Source: Chryseobacterium oranimense
GTDB lineage: Bacteria > Bacteroidota > Bacteroidia > Flavobacteriales > Weeksellaceae
DNA: 64,000 bases
Assembly (NCBI RefSeq): GCF_025244725.1
Contig: NZ_CP104203.1
Location: 1,302,001 to 1,366,000, forward strand
Direction: 5' to 3'
Every line of letters starts with the position of its first letter. The stretch's first letter is position 1. The notes under the pieces were generated by a model that was given only the letters and a program-made list of their open reading frames with translations, searched no databases and was not told the DNA's origin. This document shows, in pieces, positions 41,720 to 49,907 of this stretch. Made by a program: the position numbers and the translations under genes.

Positions 41720-42249
41720 CCTTTTTCTTTCTTCAGATTTTCAATATGAGCAAAATGATGATTACAGTGCCAGACATACATCGCAAGATAGCTTCTCAGA
41801 TCGTAGTCCCGGTTTTGTTCCGGATGATGAAAAGTTCTTTCAAATTGTTTATTGGTAAGGCTTTTAAGCAGGGCAGCCCATCTTTGATGAGTCCCTTTTA
41901 TCATTCTCATGGCAGGCTTTACCGGCATGTTGACACTGTCCTGAAGTTCTGCCCATTTGGCTTCATCATAAGGTCTTATGGTAGGGTTTTCCTCCGTTAA
42001 TGCCAGTTTAAGACGAATAAAACTGTTGATGTGGCTGTCTGCAATATGGTTTACAAGCTGTCGTACCGTCCATCCACCTTCTCTGTACGGAGTATCCAGC
42101 TGATCATCCGAGAAGTCTTCTATCAGGTTTTTAAGCTTTTCCGGAAAGTTTTTGATGACTTTAATAAATTCATCAAGTTTGATATCACAAATATTATCAG
42201 GCTGTTGGTATTCACCGATAGGAAATCTTTTCTGCTCTAAGTTGCTCAT
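41713..42249 (-). CDS. YfiT/BstA-like bacillithiol transferase
   Basis: A 178-residue DinB-superfamily protein of the YfiT type. It has RFPIGEYQQP at the N terminus, GGWTVRQLVNHIADSHINSFIRLKL with the first metal His, and MYVWHCNHHFAHIENLK with the last two. BstA conjugates bacillithiol to electrophiles. It is first in the operon bstA-DUF1569-ytxJ-crp. Its 5' region overlaps the decayed copy of the pncA leader on the other strand (42262-42345). Confidence 0.88.
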   Translation of the reverse strand: MSNLEQKRFPIGEYQQPDNICDIKLDEFIKVIKNFPEKLKNLIEDFSDDQLDTPYREGGWTVRQLVNHIADSHINSFIRLKLALTEENPTIRPYDEAKWAELQDSVNMPVKPAMRMIKGTHQRWAALLKSLTNKQFERTFHHPEQNRDYDLRSYLAMYVWHCNHHFAHIENLKKEKGW

Positions 42250-42261
42250 TGGAATAGGTTT

Positions 42262-42350
42262 AATTTTTGGACAGTTTTTAAATGATCAGGCTCGTAAATT
42301 TATCAAAAATTCAAGAATCTAAAATGAAGAAAGCATTAATTGTACACAGG
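42262..42350 (+). pseudogene. Decayed copy of the pncA 5' region and start
   Basis: This plus-strand stretch matches the region around the pncA start (43676-43757). ATTTTTGGACAGTTTTT is identical in both, then TTATCAAAA and AATCTAAA, then ATGAAGAAAGCATTAAT (42324-42340) beside ATGAAAAAAGCGTTAAT in pncA. An 11-bp insertion and a roughly 8-bp deletion separate the copies. Translation gives MKKALIV before the frame stops after 12 codons. It is most simply a duplicated and decayed pncA 5' end; a shared regulatory sequence is an alternative. Confidence 0.65.
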
Positions 42351-42360
42351 AAGTTCAATT

Positions 42361-42389
42361 AAAAAAGCTTCAATCCTGAAATTGAAGCT
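42361..42389 (-). terminator. Terminator of the DEAD-box helicase gene
   Basis: AGCTTCAAT (42366-42374) and ATTGAAGCT (42381-42389) form a perfect 9-bp stem with a 6-nt loop, 21 bp after the minus-strand helicase stop. On the minus strand it is followed by TTTTTTAA. It lies directly beside the pncA remnant. Confidence 0.8.
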
Positions 42390-42409
42390 CTTATTATTTT
42401 ATTTACAGG

Positions 42410-43552
42410 CTAATAACCGTGCAAGTTAATGCCTTCTGTTCTCTGAAGCGTCACTTTTTTACCCATTTTCTTCTGAATTACCCTGAAATGCTGCAGTTCA
42501 TCGTCCGTCAGAATGCTGATAGCTGTTCCTTTTTCGTTGGCACGGCCCGTTCTACCGATACGGTGAATGTAATCCAAAGGTGAACGAGGCAGCTCATAAT
42601 TGATCACACAAGGTAAAGATTCAATGTGGATCCCACGGCCAATTAAGTCTGTTGCCACTAAAATCTGCGCACCGTTTACTTTAAATTCTTCTAAATTATT
42701 TCTTCGGGCACCCTGGGATTTCTGGCTGTGAATGGCTACGGCTTTTATTTTATTTTTTTTAAGCTTTTCTACCAGATTATCTGCTGACCTTGTAGATGAA
42801 ACAAATATCAGGGCTTTTTCAACTTTCTTTTCCTTAATCAAATAACGCAGAAAAGGCCCTTTATTTTCAGGAGAAACATGGTAGGCCAGCTGTTCGATAT
42901 TGTCAATCTCAACTTCTTCTTTTTTAATTTCAATGATTACAGGATTAATGGCTAACCGCTCCTTCATTTCCGAAACCTTATCATTTAAAGTCGCTGAAAA
43001 CAGAGTGGTCTGCTTTACAACAGGCATCAGAGCGAAAAGTTTATTCATTTCTTCTCCAAAGCCTAACTGAAACATTTTATCCGCCTCATCAATTACCAAA
43101 TGCTGAATTCCCGAAATACTCAATGCATTATGATCAATTAAATCCAACAAACGGCCGGGCGTTGCAATAAGAACTTCTACCCCAAACATTCCTTTCATCT
43201 GCGGATTGATAGAAACACCGCCATAAACCGCCATTGTACGGATCTCACGTTTTAAATTTCCTGTGAAAGCCTTGAAAACTTCATCAATCTGAATGGCCAA
43301 TTCACGGGTAGGAACCAATATCAAAACCTGAACATTCCTATCTTTTTTAACGTCCGAATTTTGTAGTTTTTCCAAAATAGGCATCACAAAACAGGCAGTT
43401 TTCCCGGATCCCGTCTGTGCAATTCCCATCAGATCTTTCCCTTGCAGAATAACAGGAACAGCCTGTTCCTGGATAGGAAAAGGTTTAAGATAGCCTAATT
43501 TGTTGACAGAACGAATAATATGGTGTGATAATCCTAAAGATTCAAATGACAT
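42410..43552 (-). CDS. DEAD-box RNA helicase (RhlE-like)
   Basis: A 380-residue ATP-dependent RNA helicase with all motifs: Q motif (FPIQEQAV), AQTGSGKT, PTRELAIQ, DEAD (VIDEADKMFQLGF), SAT, ATDLIGRGIH and HRIGRTGRANEKG. The C terminus is short and lacks the basic extension of RhlE proper. It unwinds RNA structures in ribosome assembly or mRNA decay. A minus-strand -7 box TATCTTTG lies at 43571-43578 just upstream. The gene is bounded by the pncA remnant on one side and pncA on the other. Confidence 0.93.
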   Translation of the reverse strand: MSFESLGLSHHIIRSVNKLGYLKPFPIQEQAVPVILQGKDLMGIAQTGSGKTACFVMPILEKLQNSDVKKDRNVQVLILVPTRELAIQIDEVFKAFTGNLKREIRTMAVYGGVSINPQMKGMFGVEVLIATPGRLLDLIDHNALSISGIQHLVIDEADKMFQLGFGEEMNKLFALMPVVKQTTLFSATLNDKVSEMKERLAINPVIIEIKKEEVEIDNIEQLAYHVSPENKGPFLRYLIKEKKVEKALIFVSSTRSADNLVEKLKKNKIKAVAIHSQKSQGARRNNLEEFKVNGAQILVATDLIGRGIHIESLPCVINYELPRSPLDYIHRIGRTGRANEKGTAISILTDDELQHFRVIQKKMGKKVTLQRTEGINLHGY

Positions 43553-43570
43553 AAAAATATTTATTTACTG

Positions 43571-43578
43571 CAAAGATA
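43571..43578 (-). promoter_or_regulatory. -7 box of the DEAD-box helicase gene
   Basis: TATCTTTG followed by CAG, the same extended form (TATCTTTGCAG) seen before the rluB-like gene, starts 26 bp upstream of the helicase start codon on the minus strand. No TTTG is found at the -33 position. Confidence 0.5.
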
Positions 43579-43728
43579 AGCTATTGTATCTGGTAAAGCC
43601 TTACCCTAAAAAAGGGTTTTAATGATTTCAATATTATATCCAGTCAAAAAAATTATTGCCGATTTGTCCGATAATTTATTTTTGGACAGTTTTTTGAGTA
43701 ATTTTATCAAAATTCGAGAAATCTAAAT

Positions 43729-44334
43729 ATGAAAAAAGCGTTAATAATCGTAGATGTACAGAATGATTTCTGTGAAGGTGGCGCATTAGCAGTTCCGGAA
43801 GCCAACGAGGTTATTCCTTACATCAATCTTCTCATGGAGGAAAATGAATACGATCAGATCGTTCTCACTCAGGACTGGCACCCGGCCGACCATAAAAGTT
43901 TTGCCAGCAATAATAACAGAAAAGTAGGCGAAAGCATCATTCTTAACGGGGTTCCACAGTTTATGTGGCCGGATCATTGTGTTCAGGGAACTTTCGGAGC
44001 GGAGTTTCATAAAGACCTGAACAGGGATAAAGTAACCCACATCATTCAGAAAGGAAAAAATACAGAGATCGACAGCTACAGCGGATTTCAGGATAATAAC
44101 CACTTTATGAAAACCGGTCTGGACGATTTTCTGAAGTATCACGATATCCAGCTTGTTGAAATAGTAGGTCTAGCTTTAGATTACTGTGTAAAATTTACCT
44201 GTCAGGATGCGGTGGCCAACGGCTATATCACTTGTCTTCATTTCAACGGAACAAAAGCAGTTAATGTAAAACCTGATAATGGCAGAGATGCTATTTATGA
44301 ACTGATACAGAAAGGAATTACAGTTCTTGGGTAA
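43729..44334 (+). CDS. pncA: Nicotinamidase/pyrazinamidase PncA
   Basis: The 201-residue protein is an isochorismatase-fold nicotinamidase: Asp9 in IIVDVQNDFCEGGALAVP, metal ligands in LTQDWHPADHKSFA, the catalytic Lys around THIIQKGKN, and Cys in GLALDYCVKFTCQDA. It converts nicotinamide to nicotinic acid for NAD salvage in the cytosol. The 5' region is partly repeated at 42262-42350. The gene is convergent with the rluB-like gene through a shared hairpin. Confidence 0.94.
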   Translation: MKKALIIVDVQNDFCEGGALAVPEANEVIPYINLLMEENEYDQIVLTQDWHPADHKSFASNNNRKVGESIILNGVPQFMWPDHCVQGTFGAEFHKDLNRDKVTHIIQKGKNTEIDSYSGFQDNNHFMKTGLDDFLKYHDIQLVEIVGLALDYCVKFTCQDAVANGYITCLHFNGTKAVNVKPDNGRDAIYELIQKGITVLG

Positions 44335-44396
44335 ACTATAAAAAGTATCGGATGAAGTTTTTAATTTGAAATTATTCTCATTCAATAAATAAAAAA

Positions 44397-44418
44397 TCGC
44401 AGAAATTATTTTCTGCGA
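44397..44418. terminator. Bidirectional terminator, pncA / rluB-like
   Basis: TCGCAGAAA (44397-44405) and TTTCTGCGA (44410-44418) form a perfect 9-bp stem with a 4-nt loop. An A run precedes it and CTTTTTT follows, so it can stop transcripts from both convergent genes. Confidence 0.85.
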
Positions 44419-44464
44419 CTTTTTTATATTATAGCTTTCTTAAGCGATTAAAAAAATGAATTTA

Positions 44465-45646
44465 TTAAAGCATCTTAAGATTATTAACTTCCAGTTCTGT
44501 AAGGATTCTCCAGTGCCCACGTTTGATATTCTTCTTGGTAAGACCTGCAAACATCACTCTGTCCAAAGCTTCCACCTCGTATCCAAGTCTTTGGAAAATT
44601 CTTCTGATCACACGGTTCCATCCAATATGAATTTCAATTCCGATTTCATTTTTCGGCTTCCCTTCAATGAATGAAATCTGGTCTACTACTGCAACCCCTT
44701 CATCAAGACGAATTCCCTCTACAATCAGTTTCATGTCTTCATGGGTAAGTTTTTTATCCAATGTTACGTGATAGATTTTTTTGGCATCAAAAGAAGGATG
44801 GGTCAGTTTTTTCGTCATATGCCCGTCATTCGTTAAAAGAATAACCCCTGTGGTAGAGCGATCCAGTCTTCCTACAGGAAACAGACGGTATGGTGATGCA
44901 TTGGCAACCAGGTCCATTACGGTTTTTCTTGCCTTATCATCCTTGGTTGTAGAGATATATCCTTTTGGTTTATTTAAAAGTACATATACCGGTTTTTCCG
45001 GAGTAATCCCCTGTCCGTCAAATACAACTTTATCTGTCTTCTGAACCTGGTACCCCATTTCAGTTACCACCTGTCCGTTTACTTCTACCAAGCCTTGTGT
45101 AATCAGTTCGTCAGCTTCTCTTCTGCTGCAGATTCCGGAATTGGCAATATATTTATTAAGACGGATAGTATCTTTATGAACATCCTTATCAATTTTGTTT
45201 AATCTTCTTTTCTGTACAAAAGATCTTGCCTTGTCATCATTTTTGTCATCTCCGCTGGATGGTCTTCTTCCATATTTCAGGCTGCCTCTTTCATATTTGT
45301 CTCTGGTATCAAAGCTTTTTCCGCCTCTTTTAGGAGCTGGTTTCCCGAAGGTTTTTTTCTCACGTCCTTCACTTGAATTGGTGATATAAGCTCTGCTTTC
45401 AGTTTTTGCAGCATCTTCATCTCTGCCGGCACCACTTTCTCCGCTTCTTTTGAAAGGCTTAGATTCAAACCTGGAATTGCTTCCTTTATGGTCAGTATTT
45501 CTTTCGCCCGCTTTTGGGAAAGGTTTCTTAAAAGGTTTTGATCCTGAAGAATTTCCAGATCTGGAAGCACGAGAATCATCAGAATTATTTCTTGTTGAAG
45601 TTCTAGGTCTTTTGGGTCTTTCTGAATTATTATTATCTCTGCTCAT
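44465..45646 (-). CDS. RluB/RsuA-type pseudouridine synthase with long basic tail
   Basis: Residues about 163-393 form the enzyme: an S4 RNA-binding domain (IRLNKYIANSGICSRREADELI) and the catalytic domain with Asp262 in GRLDRSTTG. It isomerises uridine in rRNA. Residues 1-160 are a low-complexity, Arg/Lys/Ser/Gly/Asp-rich extension with no fold, probably a flexible RNA-binding arm; such tails are common in Bacteroidetes RluB-like proteins. It is divergent from aroB through a compact double promoter. Assignment to RluB rather than RluE/RluF is by similarity only. Confidence 0.9.
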   Translation of the reverse strand: MSRDNNNSERPKRPRTSTRNNSDDSRASRSGNSSGSKPFKKPFPKAGERNTDHKGSNSRFESKPFKRSGESGAGRDEDAAKTESRAYITNSSEGREKKTFGKPAPKRGGKSFDTRDKYERGSLKYGRRPSSGDDKNDDKARSFVQKRRLNKIDKDVHKDTIRLNKYIANSGICSRREADELITQGLVEVNGQVVTEMGYQVQKTDKVVFDGQGITPEKPVYVLLNKPKGYISTTKDDKARKTVMDLVANASPYRLFPVGRLDRSTTGVILLTNDGHMTKKLTHPSFDAKKIYHVTLDKKLTHEDMKLIVEGIRLDEGVAVVDQISFIEGKPKNEIGIEIHIGWNRVIRRIFQRLGYEVEALDRVMFAGLTKKNIKRGHWRILTELEVNNLKML

Positions 45647-45660
45647 TCTAAAAATTTCTG

Positions 45661-45709
45661 CAAAGATAGTAATTTAGTTACGAGTTAAAAATTAAGAATC
45701 ATAACTTTG
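45661..45709. promoter_or_regulatory. Divergent promoter pair, rluB-like / aroB
   Basis: The minus-strand box TATCTTTG (45668 to 45661) and the plus-strand box TAACTTTG (45702-45709) both match the -7 consensus and both continue with CAG, so CTGCAAAG and CTTTGCAG form an 8-bp inverted repeat (45658-45665, 45705-45712). Only 33 bp lie between the boxes, so the -33 regions overlap and polymerases would compete. -33 boxes are degenerate. Confidence 0.6.
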
Positions 45710-45747
45710 CAGAATAGTTCTATTTTAAATTTAAAGAAACTCCAATA

Positions 45748-46794
45748 ATGATAACAATATTAAACGATGATTTTTCTCAATTAAATAACTTCCTTCACGA
45801 AAAATCTTTCAGCAAGATCTTTATTTTGGTTGATGAAAATACCCATGAATATTGTCTTCCGGTTCTTTTAGGCAACATGGAAACGGATTTAGGCTTCGAA
45901 ATTTTGGAAATTGAAGCTGGCGAAGAAATGAAAAATATCCAGACAGCCAACCAGCTTTGGGAGATTCTTACTGAGATGCAGGCAGACAGAAAAGCGCTTG
46001 TTATTAATCTTGGCGGCGGTGTTATTACGGATATGGGCGGATTTGTGGCGTCTACCTATAAAAGAGGAATTCAGTTTATTAACATCCCTACTACCCTTTT
46101 ATCCATGTGTGATGCTTCCATCGGAGGAAAAACAGGGATAGACCTTATGCATTATAAAAATATGGTGGGAACTTTTGCCTTCCCTGAACAAATCTTTATC
46201 TATCCTAAATTCCTGGAAACCCTTCCTTTCAAAGAATTACGAAGCGGATTTGCAGAAATGCTGAAACATGGTCTTATTGCTGACAAAGCCCACTGGGAAA
46301 GCCTTATTCAGATTCATAAGCTTGATGTGAATGCAGTAGTTCCCCATATTCAGACTTCAATGGATATCAAGCAGGATGTTGTGGAAAAAGATTTCCATGA
46401 AAAAAATATTAGAAAAACTTTAAATTTCGGACACACGATCGGACATTCTGTAGAAAGCCTGTGCCTTAGCCAGGGAAATCCTATTCTTCACGGCGAAGCA
46501 GTAGCTATGGGAATGATCTGTGAAGCACATATGGCCTATCTTGAAGGTCTTATCCGTAAAGAAGATTCAGTAAGCATTATAGATCACATCCAGAGATATT
46601 ATCCTTATCTTGATATAAGTGATTTTACAGATGAAAGCATTACTGCCCTTCTGCTGAACGACAAAAAAAATACGAACAGCAAAATTAATTTCTCTCTTCT
46701 CACAGGAATAGGCTCATGTACTTATGATCACCAATGCAGTCAGGAAAACATTTTGAAGTCTCTGGATTTTTACCGAAATATCAATAATGTGTAA
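45748..46794 (+). CDS. aroB: 3-dehydroquinate synthase AroB
   Basis: A 348-residue protein that converts DAHP to 3-dehydroquinate in the shikimate pathway, using NAD and a metal. The NAD/metal core is LGGGVITDMGGFVASTYKRGIQFINIPTTLLSMCDASIGGKTGID, followed by ELRSGFAEMLKHGLI, and the late His ligands are in LNFGHTIGHSVE and ILHGEAVAMGM. No other shikimate gene is in the window. A clear -7 box lies 38 bp upstream of the start. Confidence 0.96.
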   Translation: MITILNDDFSQLNNFLHEKSFSKIFILVDENTHEYCLPVLLGNMETDLGFEILEIEAGEEMKNIQTANQLWEILTEMQADRKALVINLGGGVITDMGGFVASTYKRGIQFINIPTTLLSMCDASIGGKTGIDLMHYKNMVGTFAFPEQIFIYPKFLETLPFKELRSGFAEMLKHGLIADKAHWESLIQIHKLDVNAVVPHIQTSMDIKQDVVEKDFHEKNIRKTLNFGHTIGHSVESLCLSQGNPILHGEAVAMGMICEAHMAYLEGLIRKEDSVSIIDHIQRYYPYLDISDFTDESITALLLNDKKNTNSKINFSLLTGIGSCTYDHQCSQENILKSLDFYRNINNV

Positions 46795-46945
46795 ATTGTT
46801 ATTCAAAATCAACATCTTTTCTGTATAATTTTAATGTACCCTATAATTTAGATATTTTCTAAACAAACGTTTATTCGTATTTTTAAAATACTGAATATTA
46901 GTTATTTAGCATTTTATTAGCTTTAAAATCGGGTTGATTAATCAC

Positions 46946-46985
46946 TGACATTTGTCATGTTTTTCGTTTTTGGCAAGCAATTTGA
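46946..46985 (+). promoter_or_regulatory. Sigma-54-like element upstream of barrel gene 1
   Basis: TGGCAAGCAATTTGAA (46971-46986) has GG at -24 and G at -12 with the right 10-bp spacing, but the -12 GC reads GA. A perfect TGACA-TT-TGTCA palindrome (46946-46957) precedes it. The gene start is about 88 bp downstream. The element closely resembles those before the other two barrel genes. Confidence 0.4.
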
Positions 46986-47073
46986 AAGATACTCTCCGTC
47001 CAACCCAGTAGTAAGGTTTGACAGTAGTAAAATTTAAAATTAGAAAATAGTAAAATATTAAAAAATTAAAGTT

Positions 47074-47712
47074 ATGAAAAAGTTAATTTTAGGATTAGCA
47101 GTAACTGCAAGTTCACTAGCTTTCGCTCAACAGACTCCATCATCTTCTTCTAACCCGGTAACATTTGGTGTAAAAGGTGGAATGAACGTATCTTCTCTTT
47201 CTAAAGATAGTGGTTTAGATGATCAAAAATCTAAAATCGGGTTTAATGCAGGTGTATTTGCTAATATTCCGATTGCAGAATCATTCAGTATTCAACCAGA
47301 GGTATTGTATTCTCAATATGGAGATAAATATGATACTAAGATAGGTAACAATACTTATTCTTATGCAAACCATTTTGACTATCTTACAGTTCCAGTTATG
47401 GTTCAGTACAATTTGATTCCTAACCTTTATGTAGAAGCAGGACCTGAATTTGGTTTCTTGTTAAGTGCTAAAAGCAAGTCAAAAAATGAAACAACCAATA
47501 ATGTACTTACAGAATCTGGAAATTACAAGGATAATTTCAGCACATTCAACTTAGGTTTAGGTTTAGGTGCTGGGTATTACTTCACTCCAAATTTTGGTAT
47601 TACAGCTAGATATGTGGCCGGTCTTACTGACATCGGTAAAAATAGACCTAGCGGATCTGATGCTGTAAGAAACAATGTATTCCAGGTAGGATTAGCTTAT
47701 AAATTCAAATAA
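47074..47712 (+). CDS. PorT-family outer-membrane beta-barrel protein
   Basis: A signal peptide (MKKLILGLAVTASSLAFAQ) precedes a small beta-barrel of the OMP_b-brl_2 (PorT-like) family: VTFGVKGGMNVSSLSKD, GFNAGVFANIPIAESFSIQPEVLYSQYG, VPVMVQYNLIPNLYVEAGPEFGFLL and GLGLGAGYYFTPNFGITARY, ending in VGLAYKFK with a final aromatic-basic pair. It sits in the outer membrane. Two paralogues follow at 48033 and 52324. Its function is unknown; the family includes stress- and surface-related porins. Confidence 0.88.
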   Translation: MKKLILGLAVTASSLAFAQQTPSSSSNPVTFGVKGGMNVSSLSKDSGLDDQKSKIGFNAGVFANIPIAESFSIQPEVLYSQYGDKYDTKIGNNTYSYANHFDYLTVPVMVQYNLIPNLYVEAGPEFGFLLSAKSKSKNETTNNVLTESGNYKDNFSTFNLGLGLGAGYYFTPNFGITARYVAGLTDIGKNRPSGSDAVRNNVFQVGLAYKFK

Positions 47713-47755
47713 TAAGCTTCAATATTCAGAAAACAAATTTTTATATTCAATAAGG

Positions 47756-47787
47756 AAACCGGATTATTTATTAATTCGGTTTTTTTT
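47756..47787 (+). terminator. Terminator of barrel gene 1
   Basis: AAACCGGATTA pairs with TAATTCGGTTT (47756-47766, 47772-47782; one G-U pair) over a 5-nt loop and is followed by a T run to 47787. It ends the first barrel transcript before the 48033 gene's own promoter elements. Confidence 0.8.
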
Positions 47788-47815
47788 ATGATGTTTATTC
47801 ATAATTTGATGTTTT

Positions 47816-47831
47816 TGGCAAGGAGTTTGCC
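47816..47831 (+). promoter_or_regulatory. Sigma-54-like element, distal, barrel gene 2
   Basis: TGGCAAGGAGTTTGCC (47816-47831) has GG at 47817-47818 and GC at 47829-47830, exactly 10 bp apart, the sigma-54 layout. It lies about 200 bp before the barrel gene 2 start, so it would give a long leader or serve another transcript. Confidence 0.45.
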
Positions 47832-47984
47832 TGTAATGAGGTAAGCTGGAAAACCTGATTTCATCCGTGTCGTACAGCAAAAAGTTTCTTCATATATAAA
47901 TTGATTTCAATAGAAAAGGTCAGGTTTATTCATTTAAGCCTGACTTTTTCGCCTTTAACATGACTTTTGCCATTTTAATCCCTT

Positions 47985-48000
47985 TGGCGGGAATTTTGCT
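47985..48000 (+). promoter_or_regulatory. Sigma-54-like element, proximal, barrel gene 2
   Basis: TGGCGGGAATTTTGCT (47985-48000) has GG at 47986-47987 and GC at 47998-47999, 10 bp apart. Transcription would begin near 48011, 22 bp before the start codon. An alternative reading is a housekeeping promoter with TTTG at 47966-47969 and a GAATTTTG -7 box, which has one mismatch. Confidence 0.5.
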
Positions 48001-48032
48001 ACTGTGAGAAGATCATTAAAAATTTAATAATC

Positions 48033-48719
48033 ATGAAAAAACTAATTTTAGGTGTAGCATTTGCAGGAAGCCTTTTGGTGAATGCACAGGAAAAAACGAA
48101 ATCTTCTTCACCTGTTACTTTTGGGGTTAAAGCAGGTTTTAATGGCTCTACCCTTACCAAATCGTCCGGCGAATATGATAATAACACAAAATTAAAAGCA
48201 GGTTTTAATGCGGGCGTATTTGTAAATATTCCGGTAGCAGAAAAATTCAGTGTTCAGCCTGAACTTCTTTTTAACCAGATAGGTTCAAAAGCAGAAGACA
48301 AATATATTTTTCATTCAAGCTACCAGACATTTACTCAGGAAAACAATTACAAATTAACTTTGAATTACATTGCTCTTCCTATAATGGTACAGTATAATAT
48401 TCTTCCTCAGCTTTATGTAGAAGCAGGACCGGAATTCGGGCTTTTATTGGGCGGAAAATCCAAAGGAGAGTACAACTACTCAAATACTTACGAAAATATT
48501 ACTACAACGGGTGGTCAGACCTATTCCAATAAGATCCCAATGGGGTTGTATAACAAGTTTAATTTCGGAATTGGTATTGGAGCAGGATATTATTTCACTC
48601 AGAATTTGGCCGCAACAGCTAGATTTACAGCGGGTATTACGGACATCATCAAGGACAATTCGGGCGATGCTATCAGAAACAATGTATTCCAGGTTGGTGT
48701 AGCCTATAAATTCAAATAA
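48033..48719 (+). CDS. PorT-family outer-membrane beta-barrel protein
   Basis: A 228-residue paralogue of the preceding barrel protein. It has a signal peptide ending near NAQE and the blocks VTFGVKAGFNGSTLTKS, GFNAGVFVNIPVAEKFSVQPELLFNQIGSKAED, LYVEAGPEFGLLLGGKSKGE, FGIGIGAGYYFTQNLAATARFTAGITDI and VGVAYKFK. It is likely in the outer membrane. A downstream hairpin terminates it. Its own upstream region carries two sigma-54-like elements. Confidence 0.88.
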   Translation: MKKLILGVAFAGSLLVNAQEKTKSSSPVTFGVKAGFNGSTLTKSSGEYDNNTKLKAGFNAGVFVNIPVAEKFSVQPELLFNQIGSKAEDKYIFHSSYQTFTQENNYKLTLNYIALPIMVQYNILPQLYVEAGPEFGLLLGGKSKGEYNYSNTYENITTTGGQTYSNKIPMGLYNKFNFGIGIGAGYYFTQNLAATARFTAGITDIIKDNSGDAIRNNVFQVGVAYKFK

Positions 48720-48740
48720 TACTATATATATTTTCAACAG

Positions 48741-48770
48741 ATGCCGGGCTCTCAGGAGTCCGGCATTTTT
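48741..48770 (+). terminator. Terminator of barrel gene 2
   Basis: ATGCCGG (48741-48747) pairs with CCGGCAT (48760-48766), extended inwards by CTC/GAG after a G-T pair, and TTTTTATTTT follows. It is a strong intrinsic terminator. Confidence 0.85.
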
Positions 48771-48876
48771 ATTTTATTATGTTTATAATCCTGAACTTTA
48801 CAGCAAACTAAATTGGACTTTTTAACAAACCAATTTTATCTTTCATTACAGAAATTTGTACAATAAAATTTTAATA

Positions 48877-49902
48877 ATGGAAAATAAAGAAACAGTTTTG
48901 GTAACAGGTGGCTCCGGTTTTATAGCCTCCTATTGTATAATTACCCTTCTTAATAACGGGTACAAAGTAAATGCAACACTCCGCTCACTGAAAAAAGCTG
49001 ACCTTGTAAAACAAATGCTGAAAGAAGGAGGTATTACTTCTTTTGATGATTTATCATTCGCGGAAGCTGATCTTCAGAACGCATCAGGCTGGGAAAAGGC
49101 TGTTGAAGGTTGCCGGTATGTAATCCATGTAGCTTCCCCGACTCCACATACCGATGCCAAAACAGAAGATGATTTTGTAATTCCTGCAAAAAACGGGGTT
49201 CTTTTTGTTTTAAAAGCTGCAAAAAAGGCAGGTGTAAAAAGAGTCGTCCTTACATCAGCTTTCGGAGCAATAGGATTTGGTACGGAAAAAGCAACACCTT
49301 ATACCGAAGAAGATTGGACTGTACCTAATGACAGTGTATTTCCTTATCAAAAATCAAAAACCATTTCTGAAAAAGCAGCCTGGGATTTTATAAAAAACGA
49401 AGGTGCCGGAATGGAACTTGCTGTGGTAAACCCTACCGGAGTGCTGGGGCCTGTTCTGGCAGACGATTTTTCACACTCTATCCAGAATATCAAACAAATG
49501 CTGAACGGGAATATGAAGGCCTGCCCTAAAATTGTTTCAGGATATGTTGATGTACGTGATGTTGCCGATCTTCATTATAAAGCTATGACGCTGCCACAGG
49601 CAAATGGTCAGCGATTTATTGCTGTTTCAGGAGAAGGTTACTCATTACTGGATATTGCCAATATGCTCAAAAACCTGGGCGACAAAACAGCCAGAGTACC
49701 ATCTAAAGAATTACCTAATTGGTTTATCAAATTATTAACTATATTTAATCCTAAACTGAAAGCCGTTAAACCTTATCTGGGTATGGTGAAAAGAGCAAGC
49801 AGTGAAAAAGCAATCATGATGTTGGCATGGAAGCCCCGCCCTGTTGAAGAAGCTGTTTTAGCCACGGCAAACAGCCTGATCAAAATGAATTTAATAAAAT
49901 AA
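48877..49902 (+). CDS. Extended SDR, aldehyde/dihydroflavonol-reductase-like
   Basis: A 341-residue NAD(P)-dependent reductase. VLVTGGSGFIASYCI binds the cofactor, CRYVIHVASPTPH is the substrate region, LTSAFGAIGFG precedes the YQKSK active site (Tyr-x3-Lys), and YVDVRDVADLHYKA follows. The ATG at 48877 gives the family N terminus; an upstream ATG adds 7 residues. It reduces aldehydes or ketones in the cytosol. It heads an operon with a truncated NAD-binding fragment, an MBL hydrolase and an AraC regulator. Confidence 0.88.
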   Translation: MENKETVLVTGGSGFIASYCIITLLNNGYKVNATLRSLKKADLVKQMLKEGGITSFDDLSFAEADLQNASGWEKAVEGCRYVIHVASPTPHTDAKTEDDFVIPAKNGVLFVLKAAKKAGVKRVVLTSAFGAIGFGTEKATPYTEEDWTVPNDSVFPYQKSKTISEKAAWDFIKNEGAGMELAVVNPTGVLGPVLADDFSHSIQNIKQMLNGNMKACPKIVSGYVDVRDVADLHYKAMTLPQANGQRFIAVSGEGYSLLDIANMLKNLGDKTARVPSKELPNWFIKLLTIFNPKLKAVKPYLGMVKRASSEKAIMMLAWKPRPVEEAVLATANSLIKMNLIK

Positions 49903-49907
49903 ACACA

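Larger units (their letters stand above)
47713..48032 (+). other. 320-bp region between barrel genes 1 and 2
   Basis: The gap holds the terminator of barrel gene 1 and two sigma-54-like elements on the plus strand. No ORF or other repeat was seen. The presence of two elements suggests separate or stacked start points for barrel gene 2. Confidence 0.5.

Noticed and set aside
43786..44142. Minus-strand frame opposite pncA
   Set aside because: Antisense shadow of a conserved enzyme gene with no domain.
44465..45646. Treating the N-terminal repeats of the rluB-like protein as a separate gene or frameshift
   Set aside because: One continuous frame joins the basic tail to the S4 domain; such tails are normal in Bacteroidetes pseudouridine synthases.
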